Source: Planctomycetota bacterium
GTDB lineage: Bacteria; Planctomycetota; UBA8108; UBA1146
NCBI GenBank assembly: GCA_016776905.1
Contig: JADHSM010000003.1
Span: 62,001 to 126,000 of the forward strand
Direction of reading: 5' to 3'
DNA length: 64,000 nucleotides
This document shows, piece by piece, positions 18,100-28,542 of this stretch. A program made the position numbers and the translations under genes. Below the pieces are notes generated by a model. That model searched no databases. It saw only the letters and a list, made by a program, of their open reading frames with translations, and was not told the origin of the DNA. How positions within the stretch are numbered: the first letter of the stretch is position 1; each line of letters begins with the position of its first letter.

Positions 18100-18140
18100 G
18101 GGGCCTCCTTGGGGGGTCTTGTTCCCCGATTCTGGACTAA

Positions 18141-19658
<1,518 letters not shown>

Positions 19659-19661
19659 TCG

Positions 19662-21545
19662 ATGGGGATCATCGGACTGATTCTGGCAACCTTTCTGGTA
19701 GCGGCTCCGACAAAGCCTGCCAGCGACCTCCTCGGACCTCCAGCGGCGAGCTACGTCATCGATCTGAAAGATATATCCCGACATCGCATCCACGTCGAGC
19801 TGGCCTGCCCACGCAAAGCGAATGAAGATCTCGAAATCTGGATGCCGGTGTGGACTCCGGGCTCTTATAAGGTTCGTGATTACGCCCGTCACATCGAAAC
19901 CATCTCGGCGACAGATGAGACTGGGACAGAAATCCCCATCACAAAAGTTCGCAAAAACACTTGGAACATCTCTGCCGGGACAGGGAAGGTTCGTGTCAGC
20001 TACACCCTCTACTGCAGGCTGTTGACGGTCCGCACCAACTTTGTCGAAAAAGACGGAGGATTTCTCAATGGTGCCCCCACTTTCCTGATTCCCAGAGGAA
20101 CAACAGGCCCCTTCGATTTCGCCTTCGCCGACCTCCAGCAGGAATCTGGTTTTCAGAAAATCTGTACACTCCCTCGCATCGGCAACAGCTGGCGCGCTGC
20201 GGATGTCGACACTCTCTGCGACTCCCCCATTCTCATCGGCCAGCCGAAAGTGCTGCCCTTTGTCGTCGAGGAGATCCCCCACGATCTGATCCATCTCGGT
20301 GATACTTCGACTTGGGATATGGAAGGTAGCCGCGAAGCCATCGAATCCTTAACAAAAGAGATGGTCTCCTTTTGGGGACAGATCCCTTATTCCCGCTACC
20401 AATTCATGAATGTCATCGCCGAAGCAGGAGGCGGACTTGAACATAAGGATTGCACTCTGATGCTCACCAGCCGCTGGAGTTGGAACGATGAGGATCGTCG
20501 CCGCGGCTGGTACGGCCTTGTGAGCCACGAATTATTCCATGCCTGGAATGGGAAACGACTACGTCCCGTGGCCCTCGGCCCTTTCGACTACGAACGAGAA
20601 GTACTGACTCCAGATTTGTGGATGGTCGAAGGCTTCACCAGTTACTACGACGACCTGATCGTCGCGCGTGCCGGTCTCATGAACAGCGATCAGTACCTCA
20701 AGCGTCTCTCCGATCAGATCGAAGACATCCGTACGACTCCTGGCCGTCAGGTGAGGCCTCTTTCAGAAGCCAGTACCGATGCTTGGATTCGCTATTACCA
20801 GAGTGATGAAAACTCAGTCAATAGTCAGATCTCCTATTACACCAAAGGAGCACTGGTCGCCTGGCTTCTCGATGGCACCATCCGCGAAGCGAGTGACCAT
20901 CAACGCAGCCTCGACGACGCCATGCGTCTCGCTTATGAACGCTATTCAGGAACCGCTGGATACACACCGGAACAGTTGCGTGAAGTTTTCGAAGAGGTGG
21001 CGGGTAAATCCCTCGACGAATTCTTCAGCAATTACCTCGATGGAACAATGGACCTCGACTACGACGTCGTTCTCAAAACATTTGGCTTAAAATTCAAATC
21101 GCCAAAGAAAGACGATGACGAGGATAAAAAGCCCGACGCAGGCTGGCTCGGCATCGACGCCCGAGATTCATCCGGTCGCTGGGTCGTGCGTGCTGTTCCT
21201 CGGGGAACTCCCGCCTATGAAGTCGGACTCAATGTCGGCGATGAAATCATCGCTCTCGATGCCTACCGTGCTTCCGCCAAAAGTTGGTCCAACATCTGTC
21301 GGCAGTATTTGCCGGGATCTAGCGCAACCTTGACGATTGCTCGCCGGGGTCGCCTCGTAACGCTCAACGTCGAGTTTTCGACGAAACCAAAAGACCTGTG
21401 GAACCTCCAGATCGACTCTGAGGCTCCGGAAGAGGTCGCCCTGCGCCGCTCAACGTGGTGGGGCAAGGCTGAGCCCGAGAAGACGGAAGAGCCGGAGACA
21501 GAAGACCCTCCTCTAGAAACCGACTCCGAATCGACACAGGATTAA
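19662..21545 (+). CDS. M61-family (glycyl aminopeptidase-like) peptidase with PDZ domain
   Basis: A 627-residue peptidase with a hydrophobic N-terminus (GIIGLILATFLVAAP) that likely exports it. An N-terminal beta domain carries IWMPVWTPGSYKVRDYARHI (compare the M61 W-PGSY-VR-YAR signature). The zinc site SHELFHAWNGKRLRP has HELFH at residues ~289-293 with the third ligand Glu in MVEGFTSYYDD. A helical domain is followed by a PDZ domain (~490-580, WLGIDARDS, VGLNVGDEIIALD). The C-terminus is acidic and rich in Glu/Thr. M61 enzymes release N-terminal residues from peptides. The gene is translationally close to proS (3-nt gap), possibly only by chance. Confidence 0.88.
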   Translation: MGIIGLILATFLVAAPTKPASDLLGPPAASYVIDLKDISRHRIHVELACPRKANEDLEIWMPVWTPGSYKVRDYARHIETISATDETGTEIPITKVRKNTWNISAGTGKVRVSYTLYCRLLTVRTNFVEKDGGFLNGAPTFLIPRGTTGPFDFAFADLQQESGFQKICTLPRIGNSWRAADVDTLCDSPILIGQPKVLPFVVEEIPHDLIHLGDTSTWDMEGSREAIESLTKEMVSFWGQIPYSRYQFMNVIAEAGGGLEHKDCTLMLTSRWSWNDEDRRRGWYGLVSHELFHAWNGKRLRPVALGPFDYEREVLTPDLWMVEGFTSYYDDLIVARAGLMNSDQYLKRLSDQIEDIRTTPGRQVRPLSEASTDAWIRYYQSDENSVNSQISYYTKGALVAWLLDGTIREASDHQRSLDDAMRLAYERYSGTAGYTPEQLREVFEEVAGKSLDEFFSNYLDGTMDLDYDVVLKTFGLKFKSPKKDDDEDKKPDAGWLGIDARDSSGRWVVRAVPRGTPAYEVGLNVGDEIIALDAYRASAKSWSNICRQYLPGSSATLTIARRGRLVTLNVEFSTKPKDLWNLQIDSEAPEEVALRRSTWWGKAEPEKTEEPETEDPPLETDSESTQD

Positions 21546-21679
21546 CCTGAAATCGCCCCAGCGCGGTCCAGCAATTCGCCGAATTCCTTTCAGCATCCTA
21601 TTCTCTTGATGGAGTGGTATCGCCAGCGATATCACTAACGGAGCCCGCCCGGATCCGTGATTAAACAGGAGGACCTCAC

Positions 21680-22087
21680 TTGAACACCATGACCGAGAGT
21701 TTTACCCAGCGAAAAGAATTTGTCCGCCTTCATGCGGAATTCCCTGTGCGTTACAAATTTCTATCCAATGAGGTGGAGATTCCCGAAGAGAATATCTTCG
21801 AGGGTGTCACCGCTCGCATGGGTGGCGACGGCTTGCTGCTGCACGGCAAGATTCCCAGCTTCAACTGGATCCCTGCCCTGTTGATGGGAAAGATCCACAT
21901 CGGCGTCAATCTGCTGATCCCTTCCCTCGACACCGCCATCAAAGGTTTGTGTCAGGTCGCATGGATCGAAGAAATCCCAGAAAATAAGGATCGCTGCAGC
22001 ATGGGACTCCGCTTTATCGAGATCGCCAAGGAAGATCAGGACCTGGTCATGAAGTACCTCATTCGCTCGCAGGTTCGAAAGTCCTGA
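21680..22087 (+). CDS. PilZ-domain protein
   Basis: A 135-residue single-domain PilZ protein. The motif RKEFVRLHAEFPVRYKFL provides the R-x(3)-R-like start, and TARMGGDGLLLHG stands where D/N-x-S-x-x-G is usual. CSMGLRFIEI closes the fold. PilZ domains typically bind cyclic di-GMP and control motility, secretion or polysaccharide synthesis. Here the second motif reads GGDGL rather than DLSxxG and Arg spacing is not canonical, so ligand binding is uncertain. The TTG start at 21680 is preferred because AGGAGG lies 6 nt upstream; the ATG at 21689 is too far. It is followed by a strong terminator. Confidence 0.75.
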   Translation: MNTMTESFTQRKEFVRLHAEFPVRYKFLSNEVEIPEENIFEGVTARMGGDGLLLHGKIPSFNWIPALLMGKIHIGVNLLIPSLDTAIKGLCQVAWIEEIPENKDRCSMGLRFIEIAKEDQDLVMKYLIRSQVRKS

Positions 22088-22100
22088 TTCCTCGATTCAA

Positions 22101-22151
22101 CACGAAAAAGAAAACCCCTCCGTGCCAGTGGCTCGGAGGGGTTTTTTCGTG
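22101..22151 (+). terminator. intrinsic terminator after PilZ gene
   Basis: The arms AACCCCTCCG and CGGAGGGGTT pair perfectly around an 11-nt loop and run into TTTTTT. The surrounding CACGAAAAAGA / TTTTTTCGTG flanks can extend the stem, so it may work in both directions. Confidence 0.93.
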
Positions 22152-22215
22152 AACAATCAGACCCTTACGTCAGCTGGCTCTCAATCATGACCCGCTTCGA
22201 CTCAGAGGGAAAATT

Positions 22216-23811
22216 TTGCCCGCACTCGGTACCTTTTTTCTAGCTTTGATTCTTTGGAATGTTCTTCCGGAATTTCTTCCAGACGAATATCAACAACTGC
22301 ATACCTTTCCAGCTCCATTTGATCTGCTGCTGCCGTTTATCATGTTGTCCTTATTGCCACCTTTCATTGAGTGGTGCCTTTTACTCTTGGCGGGAGGGCG
22401 ACGCTTTCGCCAAAAAATGCCGTTGCCACGTGCGCTCCTCCGACGTGCTCACATGGCAGGATCTCTGACCACGCTCTTGCTTTGGATACTGCTTCTCGGC
22501 CCATTGGGCTGGGCAGAAGTATCACGTGCAAACACGTCAGTTCTATTCCCAGGCGCAGCGTTACTCCTCGCCATATTTCCACTCATTCTCGGCATCGCAC
22601 TCTCTGCAATTCCTTTAGCCATCGCAGTCGGTCATCGATCTTGGATCAGCTTGCGAGGTGAGTTCTGGCAAAGCCTTCGTCCCAATTTCTTTCTTGCCGT
22701 ACCTTTTTTACTCATCGGTACCATCGAAGAGTGGATTTCTCTGAATCCCGATACCTTCGCATTACTTCATCCTACAGCGCAATTAAGCTTCACCGTGATT
22801 CCTGCAGTCTTACTGATCCTCTTCGCTCCGTTTCTCTTTGAAGTGATCCTCTCCAGCAAAAGACTTCCAGCTGGAGTTCTCAAAGACCGGTTTAATCAGC
22901 TGTGCCAAAAATCTGGTCTTCGAGACATCTCTTTGAGAATCTGGCAGACCGGAACTCGACCGGTCGGAAATGCCATGATGACCGGACTGTTTCCATTTCA
23001 GAGGCGTGTTTTTATCACAGATGTTCTCATCCAAAATATGTCGGAGGACGAACTGGATGCCGTCATCGCCCATGAGTTGGCTCACGCCCGTCGATATCAT
23101 CTGTGGCTCTTTATCACAGTCACATTGTCTGTCGCCTTCTGGTTACTTATCGCTCTTGACTCTATAGAGAACCCCCTCTGGCCCTCTCTCATCGCTATCG
23201 TCAGTTTCTATTTTCTGTTTCGAATCGTCTCTCATCACATGGAACATGAGGCGGATCTCTTCAGTGAAAATCTGACGCAAAAGAAGGGCGCCATCGCGCA
23301 AGCATTACTACAATTACGTCGGGGTGGGCGTCATTTCAAAGAGAAGGGCAGCTGGAGACACCCTTCCATCATCGATCGGATTCAGGTGCTTCACCGCTAT
23401 CAAGAAGACATTGATTTCCGTCAACGCTTCGATAAGAAGAGCCAACGGATCCGTGCCGTCACGGGTATCTCATGGCTTCTGGGACTGGCCCTCGTGATTG
23501 TTCTAGACCAACAAGCTATTCCGGCCCCTGCTTGGAGTGAAGGCCTCTCTCGGTCTTCTAACCTCTTGCTGGCGCTTCAACAGCGAACCCAGAGATCAGG
23601 GTCGCCGCCGGAACGAATCCAAAGTCTTCTCGCTTCGACCGAAGCCGCCCTGACGAGCTCGCTCGTTCAGTTGCGAGGAATTCAAAATCAACAGAAAGAT
23701 ATGCGCTGGGTCCTTCTCAATCTGGCAGAAATCTACCGCATGCAGAACAAACCCATGCAAGCGACCCGATGCCGCCTCGAAGCGCAATCACTCCTCGATC
23801 CAATGGACTGA
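22216..23811 (+). CDS. M48-family membrane metallopeptidase
   Basis: A 531-residue integral membrane protein of the M48 (HtpX/CAAX protease) family. Hydrophobic segments near residues 5-25, 30-60, 80-105, 110-140 and 160-215 precede the catalytic part. The zinc motif is IAHELAHARRYH (~residue 283), with the third ligand in HHMEHEADLFSENL (~345). Two further TM segments flank this. A C-terminal ~100-residue TPR-like helical tail ends in LLDPMD. Family members degrade misfolded membrane proteins or process prenylated peptides; the substrate is unknown. The TTG at 22216 has GAGGGA 5 nt upstream and follows the PilZ terminator, so the gene has its own promoter. Confidence 0.83.
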   Translation: MPALGTFFLALILWNVLPEFLPDEYQQLHTFPAPFDLLLPFIMLSLLPPFIEWCLLLLAGGRRFRQKMPLPRALLRRAHMAGSLTTLLLWILLLGPLGWAEVSRANTSVLFPGAALLLAIFPLILGIALSAIPLAIAVGHRSWISLRGEFWQSLRPNFFLAVPFLLIGTIEEWISLNPDTFALLHPTAQLSFTVIPAVLLILFAPFLFEVILSSKRLPAGVLKDRFNQLCQKSGLRDISLRIWQTGTRPVGNAMMTGLFPFQRRVFITDVLIQNMSEDELDAVIAHELAHARRYHLWLFITVTLSVAFWLLIALDSIENPLWPSLIAIVSFYFLFRIVSHHMEHEADLFSENLTQKKGAIAQALLQLRRGGRHFKEKGSWRHPSIIDRIQVLHRYQEDIDFRQRFDKKSQRIRAVTGISWLLGLALVIVLDQQAIPAPAWSEGLSRSSNLLLALQQRTQRSGSPPERIQSLLASTEAALTSSLVQLRGIQNQQKDMRWVLLNLAEIYRMQNKPMQATRCRLEAQSLLDPMD

Positions 23812-23900
23812 TGTCGAGTACTTAAAAAAACAGATCCCCATGCGGTGAAGCAAAGGGACCTGGAGATCTTCTTCATGATCAGTAGAAATTAGATCTGTTC

Positions 23901-24632
23901 TCAATTATTGAAAATATAGAACGATCCAAAATTCTGTGCAGCGAGCAATTGCATAAAACTGATGCCTTCGCTGTCATTGTTGATGTAAATAGTGTGAATC
24001 GGTACTTGCTGCCAGTTCGCAGCAGTGATCTCAGACAATGTCTGATTGGTCGTATCCACACCATCACAGGTCGGTACTCCATCACTCAATATCAACATTT
24101 GTCGTGCAGGCTTACTGGACTGATTACAAATTTGTAACGTCGTAATTGCTGCAGGCGCCAAACAAGTCCAACCGTCAGGCACGAGACTATTGACCCAAGC
24201 AATCGCTGCTGCTTTTTGCGCCGTCGTCGCCGCTTTCGGCGTGGTCGACCAGGTCACTGTATTGGAACTGAAAGCCACAATACTGAATTCTGCTTGTGGG
24301 CTCAGCGAATTGACCGCCTCTGTCACCTCTTGTTGTAAATCCTCCATCGCCCCGCCCCATTCCATAGAGCCGGACTTATCGAGGCACCAAAAGAAGGCAT
24401 CCCCTTCATAATCATTCCCGTAAAAAATGATCGTTTCAGGGGCATCTTCTTCGTCGTCATCGGCCCCTCTTCCGCCCGAGGGCATATCGAGAGGCTTTCG
24501 CTCTCCAGATGCGGCTTCTGCTTCGAATGGATTCAGCCCACCCAGCAACAGAGCCACGAAGACCATACTCATTATGACAGCGAAGAAGTCTTTGGATTCA
24601 GGGTCCTTCATCTTTGTTTCATTCATGGGCAT
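23901..24632 (-). CDS. exported VWA-domain protein (paralog A)
   Basis: A ~243-residue exported protein. After the signal anchor (FFAVIMSMVFVALLLGG) comes a short acidic pro-region (PLDMPSGGRGADDDEEDAP). A single von Willebrand A domain follows. The MIDAS motif DKSGS (in FFWCLDKSGSM) and the later TCLAPA and LSDGVPTCDG blocks complete the metal-binding site. Cys pairs (CLDK, TCLAP, TLQIC, TCDG) suggest disulfides outside the cytoplasm. It is 60% or more alike in layout to the VWA gene at 25948-26628, with the pfkB-type gene lying between. The ATG at 24632 follows GGAG at a long spacing; an ATG at 24626 is also in frame. Ligand and role are unknown. Confidence 0.78.
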   Translation of the reverse strand: MPMNETKMKDPESKDFFAVIMSMVFVALLLGGLNPFEAEAASGERKPLDMPSGGRGADDDEEDAPETIIFYGNDYEGDAFFWCLDKSGSMEWGGAMEDLQQEVTEAVNSLSPQAEFSIVAFSSNTVTWSTTPKAATTAQKAAAIAWVNSLVPDGWTCLAPAAITTLQICNQSSKPARQMLILSDGVPTCDGVDTTNQTLSEITAANWQQVPIHTIYINNDSEGISFMQLLAAQNFGSFYIFNN

Positions 24633-24828
24633 TACGATTCCCACTCCTCTCACACAGCAATCCGACACGGGATGTGTGTGTCTCAGAGAACTCTTCTCTA
24701 GATCTTGCACATCCGGGAATTTCGGCGGAGTCTCCGCCAGAGAAGGATCCCCCATCAACAGGAATTAGGCCTGCTGATAAGGGTTTTAGCGGGTATGGGA
24801 TTTGCCCTCCGGAAAAATTATCCGGGGA

Positions 24829-25785
24829 TCAGGAAGGATCTACCAGTAAGGAAGAATTATTGCGGAACATCGAATTGAGCTGTGACCTGTCGGGGAGCCC
24901 CGCTATCGCTCCCGGTTTCAACGCTGCAGATGCCCCCATGAGGGATCCTCGCAACATTTTTTCACGGATCGTTAGACCATCCAGATGAGCATCTATCCAT
25001 CCGGCGACAAACGCATCTCCACAGCCAGTGCCATCCACCTCGTCCACCTCAGGAGCTTGAAGGTCTCCTACCCCATCGGAGTCTTGCCAGATCACTCCGT
25101 TTTCGCCCCGAGTGATCACCGCTGTTCCGACACCCATATCGAGACAGCGTTGCAAAGCACGATCCGGAGCCATTTCTCCGAACAACTTTCGAATCTCTTC
25201 ATCGTTGGGAGTGAACACGTCGACATATGGAAGGAGCTCTTCTAATTCTTTGAGGAGATTTCTACCTGGGATATAAATCACATCGAGAACGGTGAGAGTT
25301 CCTTGGTCACGGGCATCTTTGAACCAGCGTAGAAGGTCTTCGACATGAGGTCTTTCAGAGAGACCATGAGCATGAACCGACAATACAGCAACGTCGGCGA
25401 GGGCTTCTGAGGGCACTTCTTCGGGCCACGCGCAGTCATTAGCGCCTGTATCTGAGATAAATCGACGATCTTCACCATCCGTATTAATCACAAAAGTCGT
25501 TCCAGTTCTCTGCCCTATCTTCTGCTGAAACAGGTCTAGTCCAACACCTTCGGCGGCAAGGGCTCTCGCGAGGTAGTTTCCGAGATCGTCTTCCCCGACC
25601 GCGCCACACAACTGAACGTCTCTGCCGAGTCGCGCCAGGCCCGTCGCCGCATTTGCAGCGCAACCTCCAATGTTGAGTGAGATCTCAGGGGTTTTTGCAG
25701 AAGCACCCGCAGCAGGAATCGCCGGAATGGAGCGAGCCACCATATCCGCCACGATCGCACCGGCGCAGATCACTTTCCCTCCCAT
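24829..25785 (-). CDS. PfkB-family carbohydrate/nucleoside kinase
   Basis: A 318-residue ribokinase-like kinase. Substrate-side signature SLNIGGCAANAATGLARLG sits at residues ~35-53, and the ATP-side signature VDGTGCGDAFVAGW at ~255-268 includes the catalytic Asp in GCGD. The second signature reads DGTGCGD where DTTGAGD is usual. Many PfkB members phosphorylate sugars such as ribose, fructose or fructose-1-phosphate, and others nucleosides; the sequence does not decide. It sits between two paralogous VWA genes on the same strand. A five-unit 14-bp tandem repeat lies 20 nt upstream of its ATG. Confidence 0.85.
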   Translation of the reverse strand: MGGKVICAGAIVADMVARSIPAIPAAGASAKTPEISLNIGGCAANAATGLARLGRDVQLCGAVGEDDLGNYLARALAAEGVGLDLFQQKIGQRTGTTFVINTDGEDRRFISDTGANDCAWPEEVPSEALADVAVLSVHAHGLSERPHVEDLLRWFKDARDQGTLTVLDVIYIPGRNLLKELEELLPYVDVFTPNDEEIRKLFGEMAPDRALQRCLDMGVGTAVITRGENGVIWQDSDGVGDLQAPEVDEVDGTGCGDAFVAGWIDAHLDGLTIREKMLRGSLMGASAALKPGAIAGLPDRSQLNSMFRNNSSLLVDPS

Positions 25786-25804
25786 GACTCCACCTCAACT
25801 CTCA

Positions 25805-25873
25805 ATGTTTACCAACAAATGTTTACCAACAAATGTCTACCAACAAATGTCTATCAACAAATGTCTATCAACG
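25805..25873. repeat. tandem repeat, five units of 14 bp
   Basis: Units ATGTTTACCAACAA / ATGTCTACCAACAA / ATGTCTATCAACAA start at 25805, 25819, 25833, 25847 and 25861 (the last one degenerate), an exact 14-bp period. It lies between the start of the pfkB-type gene (25785) and the terminator of the VWA gene downstream. Confidence 0.92.
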
Positions 25874-25882
25874 CTTGTTGTA

Positions 25883-25925
25883 AAATGGAAGAAGGGCCGA
25901 AATCCGGATTGGACTTCGACCCTTC
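25883..25925 (-). terminator. intrinsic terminator of VWA paralog B
   Basis: GAAGGGCCGAA (25891-25901) pairs with TTCGACCCTTC (25915-25925) over 11 positions with one mismatch. Read on the minus strand, the stem is followed by TTCCATTTT. It ends the VWA gene at 25948. Confidence 0.7.
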
Positions 25926-25947
25926 GCCTGAACGTCTTGTTCCGTCC

Positions 25948-26628
25948 CTAGTTGGGCTGGAAGAATGTTCCATTGTTTTGTGCGGCCAGTTGCTGCATGA
26001 ACGAGATTCCGCCGGTGTCACTGGCGATGTAAATCGTGTTCACGGGAATCTGTTGCCAGTTGGCGGCCGCCACGTCGGTCAGACACTGGGAGGCGGTATT
26101 GGTCCCGTTGCAGTAAGGCTCACCGTCCGAGAGGATGAGAACCTGCTTCATGGCTTTCGAGCACTGGTTCGCAATGTTGAGTGTCTCCACTGCGGCAGGG
26201 CCCAGACAGGTCCACCCGGCAGCATTCAGGTTGAGCACCCATGCGGTAGCGGAACCCTTATTGGCGGGGTTCGCACGCTGCGGCATCGGATTCCAAACAG
26301 AGTGACCTTCAGAGAAAGCCACGACACCGAACTCGGCTTGTGAGGAAAGAGAGTTCAATGTTTGCGTGAACTCTTGCTTCAAATCTTCGATCTCACCGTT
26401 CCAACTCATAGAGCAGGACTTGTCGAGACACCAGAAGAAGGCATCACCTTCGTACTCGCCACCCCAGAAACTGATCGTTTCAGGAGCGTCTTCTTCCTCA
26501 TCTCCGTCTCCGGCACCTCCGGATGGGAGATCCAGTGGACGACGAGAAACTTCATCGGACTGACCGACGAGCCAGCCAGCTGTGCTCATTACAAAAAGAA
26601 AGGCAATCATGAGGGTCAAGATGCGCAT
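25948..26628 (-). CDS. exported VWA-domain protein (paralog B)
   Basis: A ~226-residue exported protein. The signal peptide (MRILTLMIAFLFVMSTAGWL) is followed by a pro-region almost the same as in paralog A (PLDLPSGGAGDGDEEEDAP) and one VWA domain. The MIDAS motif is DKSCS in FFWCLDKSCSM; the fifth position carries Cys where paralog A has Gly, while both Ser residues are kept. TCLGPA and LSDGEPYCNG follow. Start at 26628 is chosen because GAGAGG lies 6 nt upstream; the ATG at 26634 is too close to that site. The two paralogs bracket a sugar-kinase gene, all reading leftward. No partner is evident. Confidence 0.78.
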   Translation of the reverse strand: MRILTLMIAFLFVMSTAGWLVGQSDEVSRRPLDLPSGGAGDGDEEEDAPETISFWGGEYEGDAFFWCLDKSCSMSWNGEIEDLKQEFTQTLNSLSSQAEFGVVAFSEGHSVWNPMPQRANPANKGSATAWVLNLNAAGWTCLGPAAVETLNIANQCSKAMKQVLILSDGEPYCNGTNTASQCLTDVAAANWQQIPVNTIYIASDTGGISFMQQLAAQNNGTFFQPN

Positions 26629-26896
26629 GGCCATCCTCTCAAAACAGGTCAGTTTGGGACCAACCGGTATCTCTTGGGGCTCTGAACAAGATCTTGAAAC
26701 CAAGACCTGTTCCACTTCTGCAGATCAATCTGCACGTCATCAGGAAGACGCAGAGAAAGTGTGAATCCCTCGCGGGATTTTGAACTTTTTCTTCTTTTCC
26801 TGAATTCCCATTGTCATGCAGATTCGATCGAATTTGTAGCCCTTTCTCGAAGTGACCCTGCAGGATATGGTGACTTTTGAAATGAGGAAATCACCG

Positions 26897-27442
26897 ATGA
26901 ATCAGGCTCTCTCTACCAAAATTGGTGTCTTAACAGTCTCTGACAGGGCTTTTAGGGGTGTTTATGAAGATCGGGGAGGCCCCGAAGTGCGAAATTGGCT
27001 CACCCCCCGAATTCCCAATTGCCCTCCCTTTGAGATGCGAATTGTCTCGGATGACCGCTCGTTGATCGCGGCCGCCATCGAGGAAATGGCCGCTGAATGC
27101 TGCCTGATCATCACGACAGGAGGAACTGGCTTCGGCCCCCGAGATATCACCCCCGAAGCCACTGCGGATGCCTGCGAAGTGCTCATTCCCGGTTTTGGCG
27201 AGAAGATGAGAGCCAAAACCTGGGATCAGGTGCCCACGGCCATTCTCTCCCGAGCCACCGCCGGGCGAAGAGGGACCTGCCTCGTGATCAATCTTCCTGG
27301 AAATCCAAAAGCGATCTCGGAGTGCCTCGACGTGATTTGGACCGCCATTCCGCATGCCATCGAGACCGCTGGAGGGCCCGATCTGGAAGCGGAAGATGCC
27401 GCTCCTGCTCCTCATGATCCGCCGGAGAAAAGTCCTTCGTAA
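26897..27442 (+). CDS. mog: MogA/MoaB-family molybdopterin adenylyltransferase-like protein
   Basis: A ~181-residue MPT-binding-domain protein of the MogA/MoaB type. Motifs seen are KIGVLTVSDRAFRGVYEDRG near the N-terminus, IITTGGTGFGPRDITPEAT in the middle and LPGNPKAISECLDVI near the end. MogA adenylylates molybdopterin in molybdenum-cofactor synthesis. The C-terminal ~20 residues (Ala/Pro/Glu-rich) are outside the domain. The ATG at 26897 follows GAGG at 9 nt; ATGs at 26852 and 26867 are also possible but would add unconserved residues. Its last ~31 nt overlap the 3' end of the convergent bshA gene. No other cofactor genes are nearby. Confidence 0.88.
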   Translation: MNQALSTKIGVLTVSDRAFRGVYEDRGGPEVRNWLTPRIPNCPPFEMRIVSDDRSLIAAAIEEMAAECCLIITTGGTGFGPRDITPEATADACEVLIPGFGEKMRAKTWDQVPTAILSRATAGRRGTCLVINLPGNPKAISECLDVIWTAIPHAIETAGGPDLEAEDAAPAPHDPPEKSPS

Positions 27443-28542
27443 GCCTGCTCATATCTTTCGATCACTGGGGCCCAACGGAACAGATCCATCACCCGTTGTC
27501 GTCCCTGCTCTGAAAACTGATTTCGTTTTTCAGAATTGAGCAACAGTTCGCGTGTGCCCCGAGCCAGAGATTCGATATCGCCCACAGGGGATAAAAATCC
27601 GGTCTCACCATCCACGACCACTTCTGGGATCCCCCCCGAGTCTGTGGCTATCACGGGTAACCCTGATGCCATCGCCTCTAGGGCTGCCAGTCCGAATGAT
27701 TCGCTCTCGCTCGGAAGTAAAAACAGATCAGTACCGGCGAGCAACGGTGCTGTGTCATCGATGATCCCGAGCCACTCCACCCGATCCTGAATTCCCAGTT
27801 CACGTGCTTCAGCTTGTGCGGAAATCAACTCAGGACCGTCTCCGATCATCAACAACCGTGCAGGAATATCCTGTGCTGCGAGAGCAAAAGTCTTCAGTAC
27901 GTCTTTAGTTCTTTTCACCGGGCGGAAGTTACTGACATGGGAGATCAACAATTCTCCTCCGGAAGCAAAGCGTTCCCGCAACTCAGAACACGCCTGATCT
28001 CGAGAGAACACCTCAGCATCGACGGCATTGGGAATCGTATTGACGAAGAGATCGTCACCGAGTTCTTTGCGCGTAACCTCTGCAAGCCAATCACTCACTC
28101 CAGTGACATAGTCACTCTCCTGCATCGCCCATCGTGTGATATCGGTGTAGGAAGGATCGGATCCAATGAGAGTGATATCGGTTCCATGCAGGGTAGTCAT
28201 CACCTTGACGTTGCGATCGGCATTCATGTTTCTCGCCAAAATACCTGCAAGTGAATGGGGAATGGCGTAGTGAGCATGGATCACCTGGATGTCGTGATCC
28301 TGAATCACTTGCGACAATTGATTCGCAAGTGCCAATGCGTAAGGAGGATATCTAAACAGCGGATATGAACTGACATGGACCTTGTGAAAGCGAACTCCAA
28401 AAGTCAGAGGATCCAAACGGAAGGGACGTTCATGGGAAACGAAGTGAACTTCGTGTCCTCTTTTTGCCAATCGCATTCCCAATTCTGAAGCGATCACTCC
28501 GCTTCCTCCATGTGTGGGATGGCAGACCATGGCGATCTTCAT
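27412..28542 (-). CDS. bshA: N-acetyl-alpha-D-glucosaminyl L-malate synthase
   Basis: A 376-residue GT4-family glycosyltransferase that catalyses the first step of bacillithiol synthesis: UDP-GlcNAc plus L-malate gives GlcNAc-malate. Hallmarks are CHPTHGGSGVIASELGMRLA at the N-terminus, HAHYAIPHSLA, GTDITLIGSDPSY and LISHVSNFRPVKR. The ES-ESFGLAALEAMA nucleotide-sugar block is also present. These fit BshA rather than a generic glycosyltransferase. It is the last gene of a methyltransferase-bshC-bshB1-bshA operon. Its ATG (28542) overlaps the bshB1 stop by 4 nt. Confidence 0.93.
   Translation of the reverse strand: MKIAMVCHPTHGGSGVIASELGMRLAKRGHEVHFVSHERPFRLDPLTFGVRFHKVHVSSYPLFRYPPYALALANQLSQVIQDHDIQVIHAHYAIPHSLAGILARNMNADRNVKVMTTLHGTDITLIGSDPSYTDITRWAMQESDYVTGVSDWLAEVTRKELGDDLFVNTIPNAVDAEVFSRDQACSELRERFASGGELLISHVSNFRPVKRTKDVLKTFALAAQDIPARLLMIGDGPELISAQAEARELGIQDRVEWLGIIDDTAPLLAGTDLFLLPSESESFGLAALEAMASGLPVIATDSGGIPEVVVDGETGFLSPVGDIESLARGTRELLLNSEKRNQFSEQGRQRVMDLFRWAPVIERYEQAYEGLFSGGS

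Noticed and set aside
23820-23870. Terminator after the M48 peptidase gene
   Set aside because: Only a short imperfect GATC-containing stem can be drawn and there is no T-run following it.
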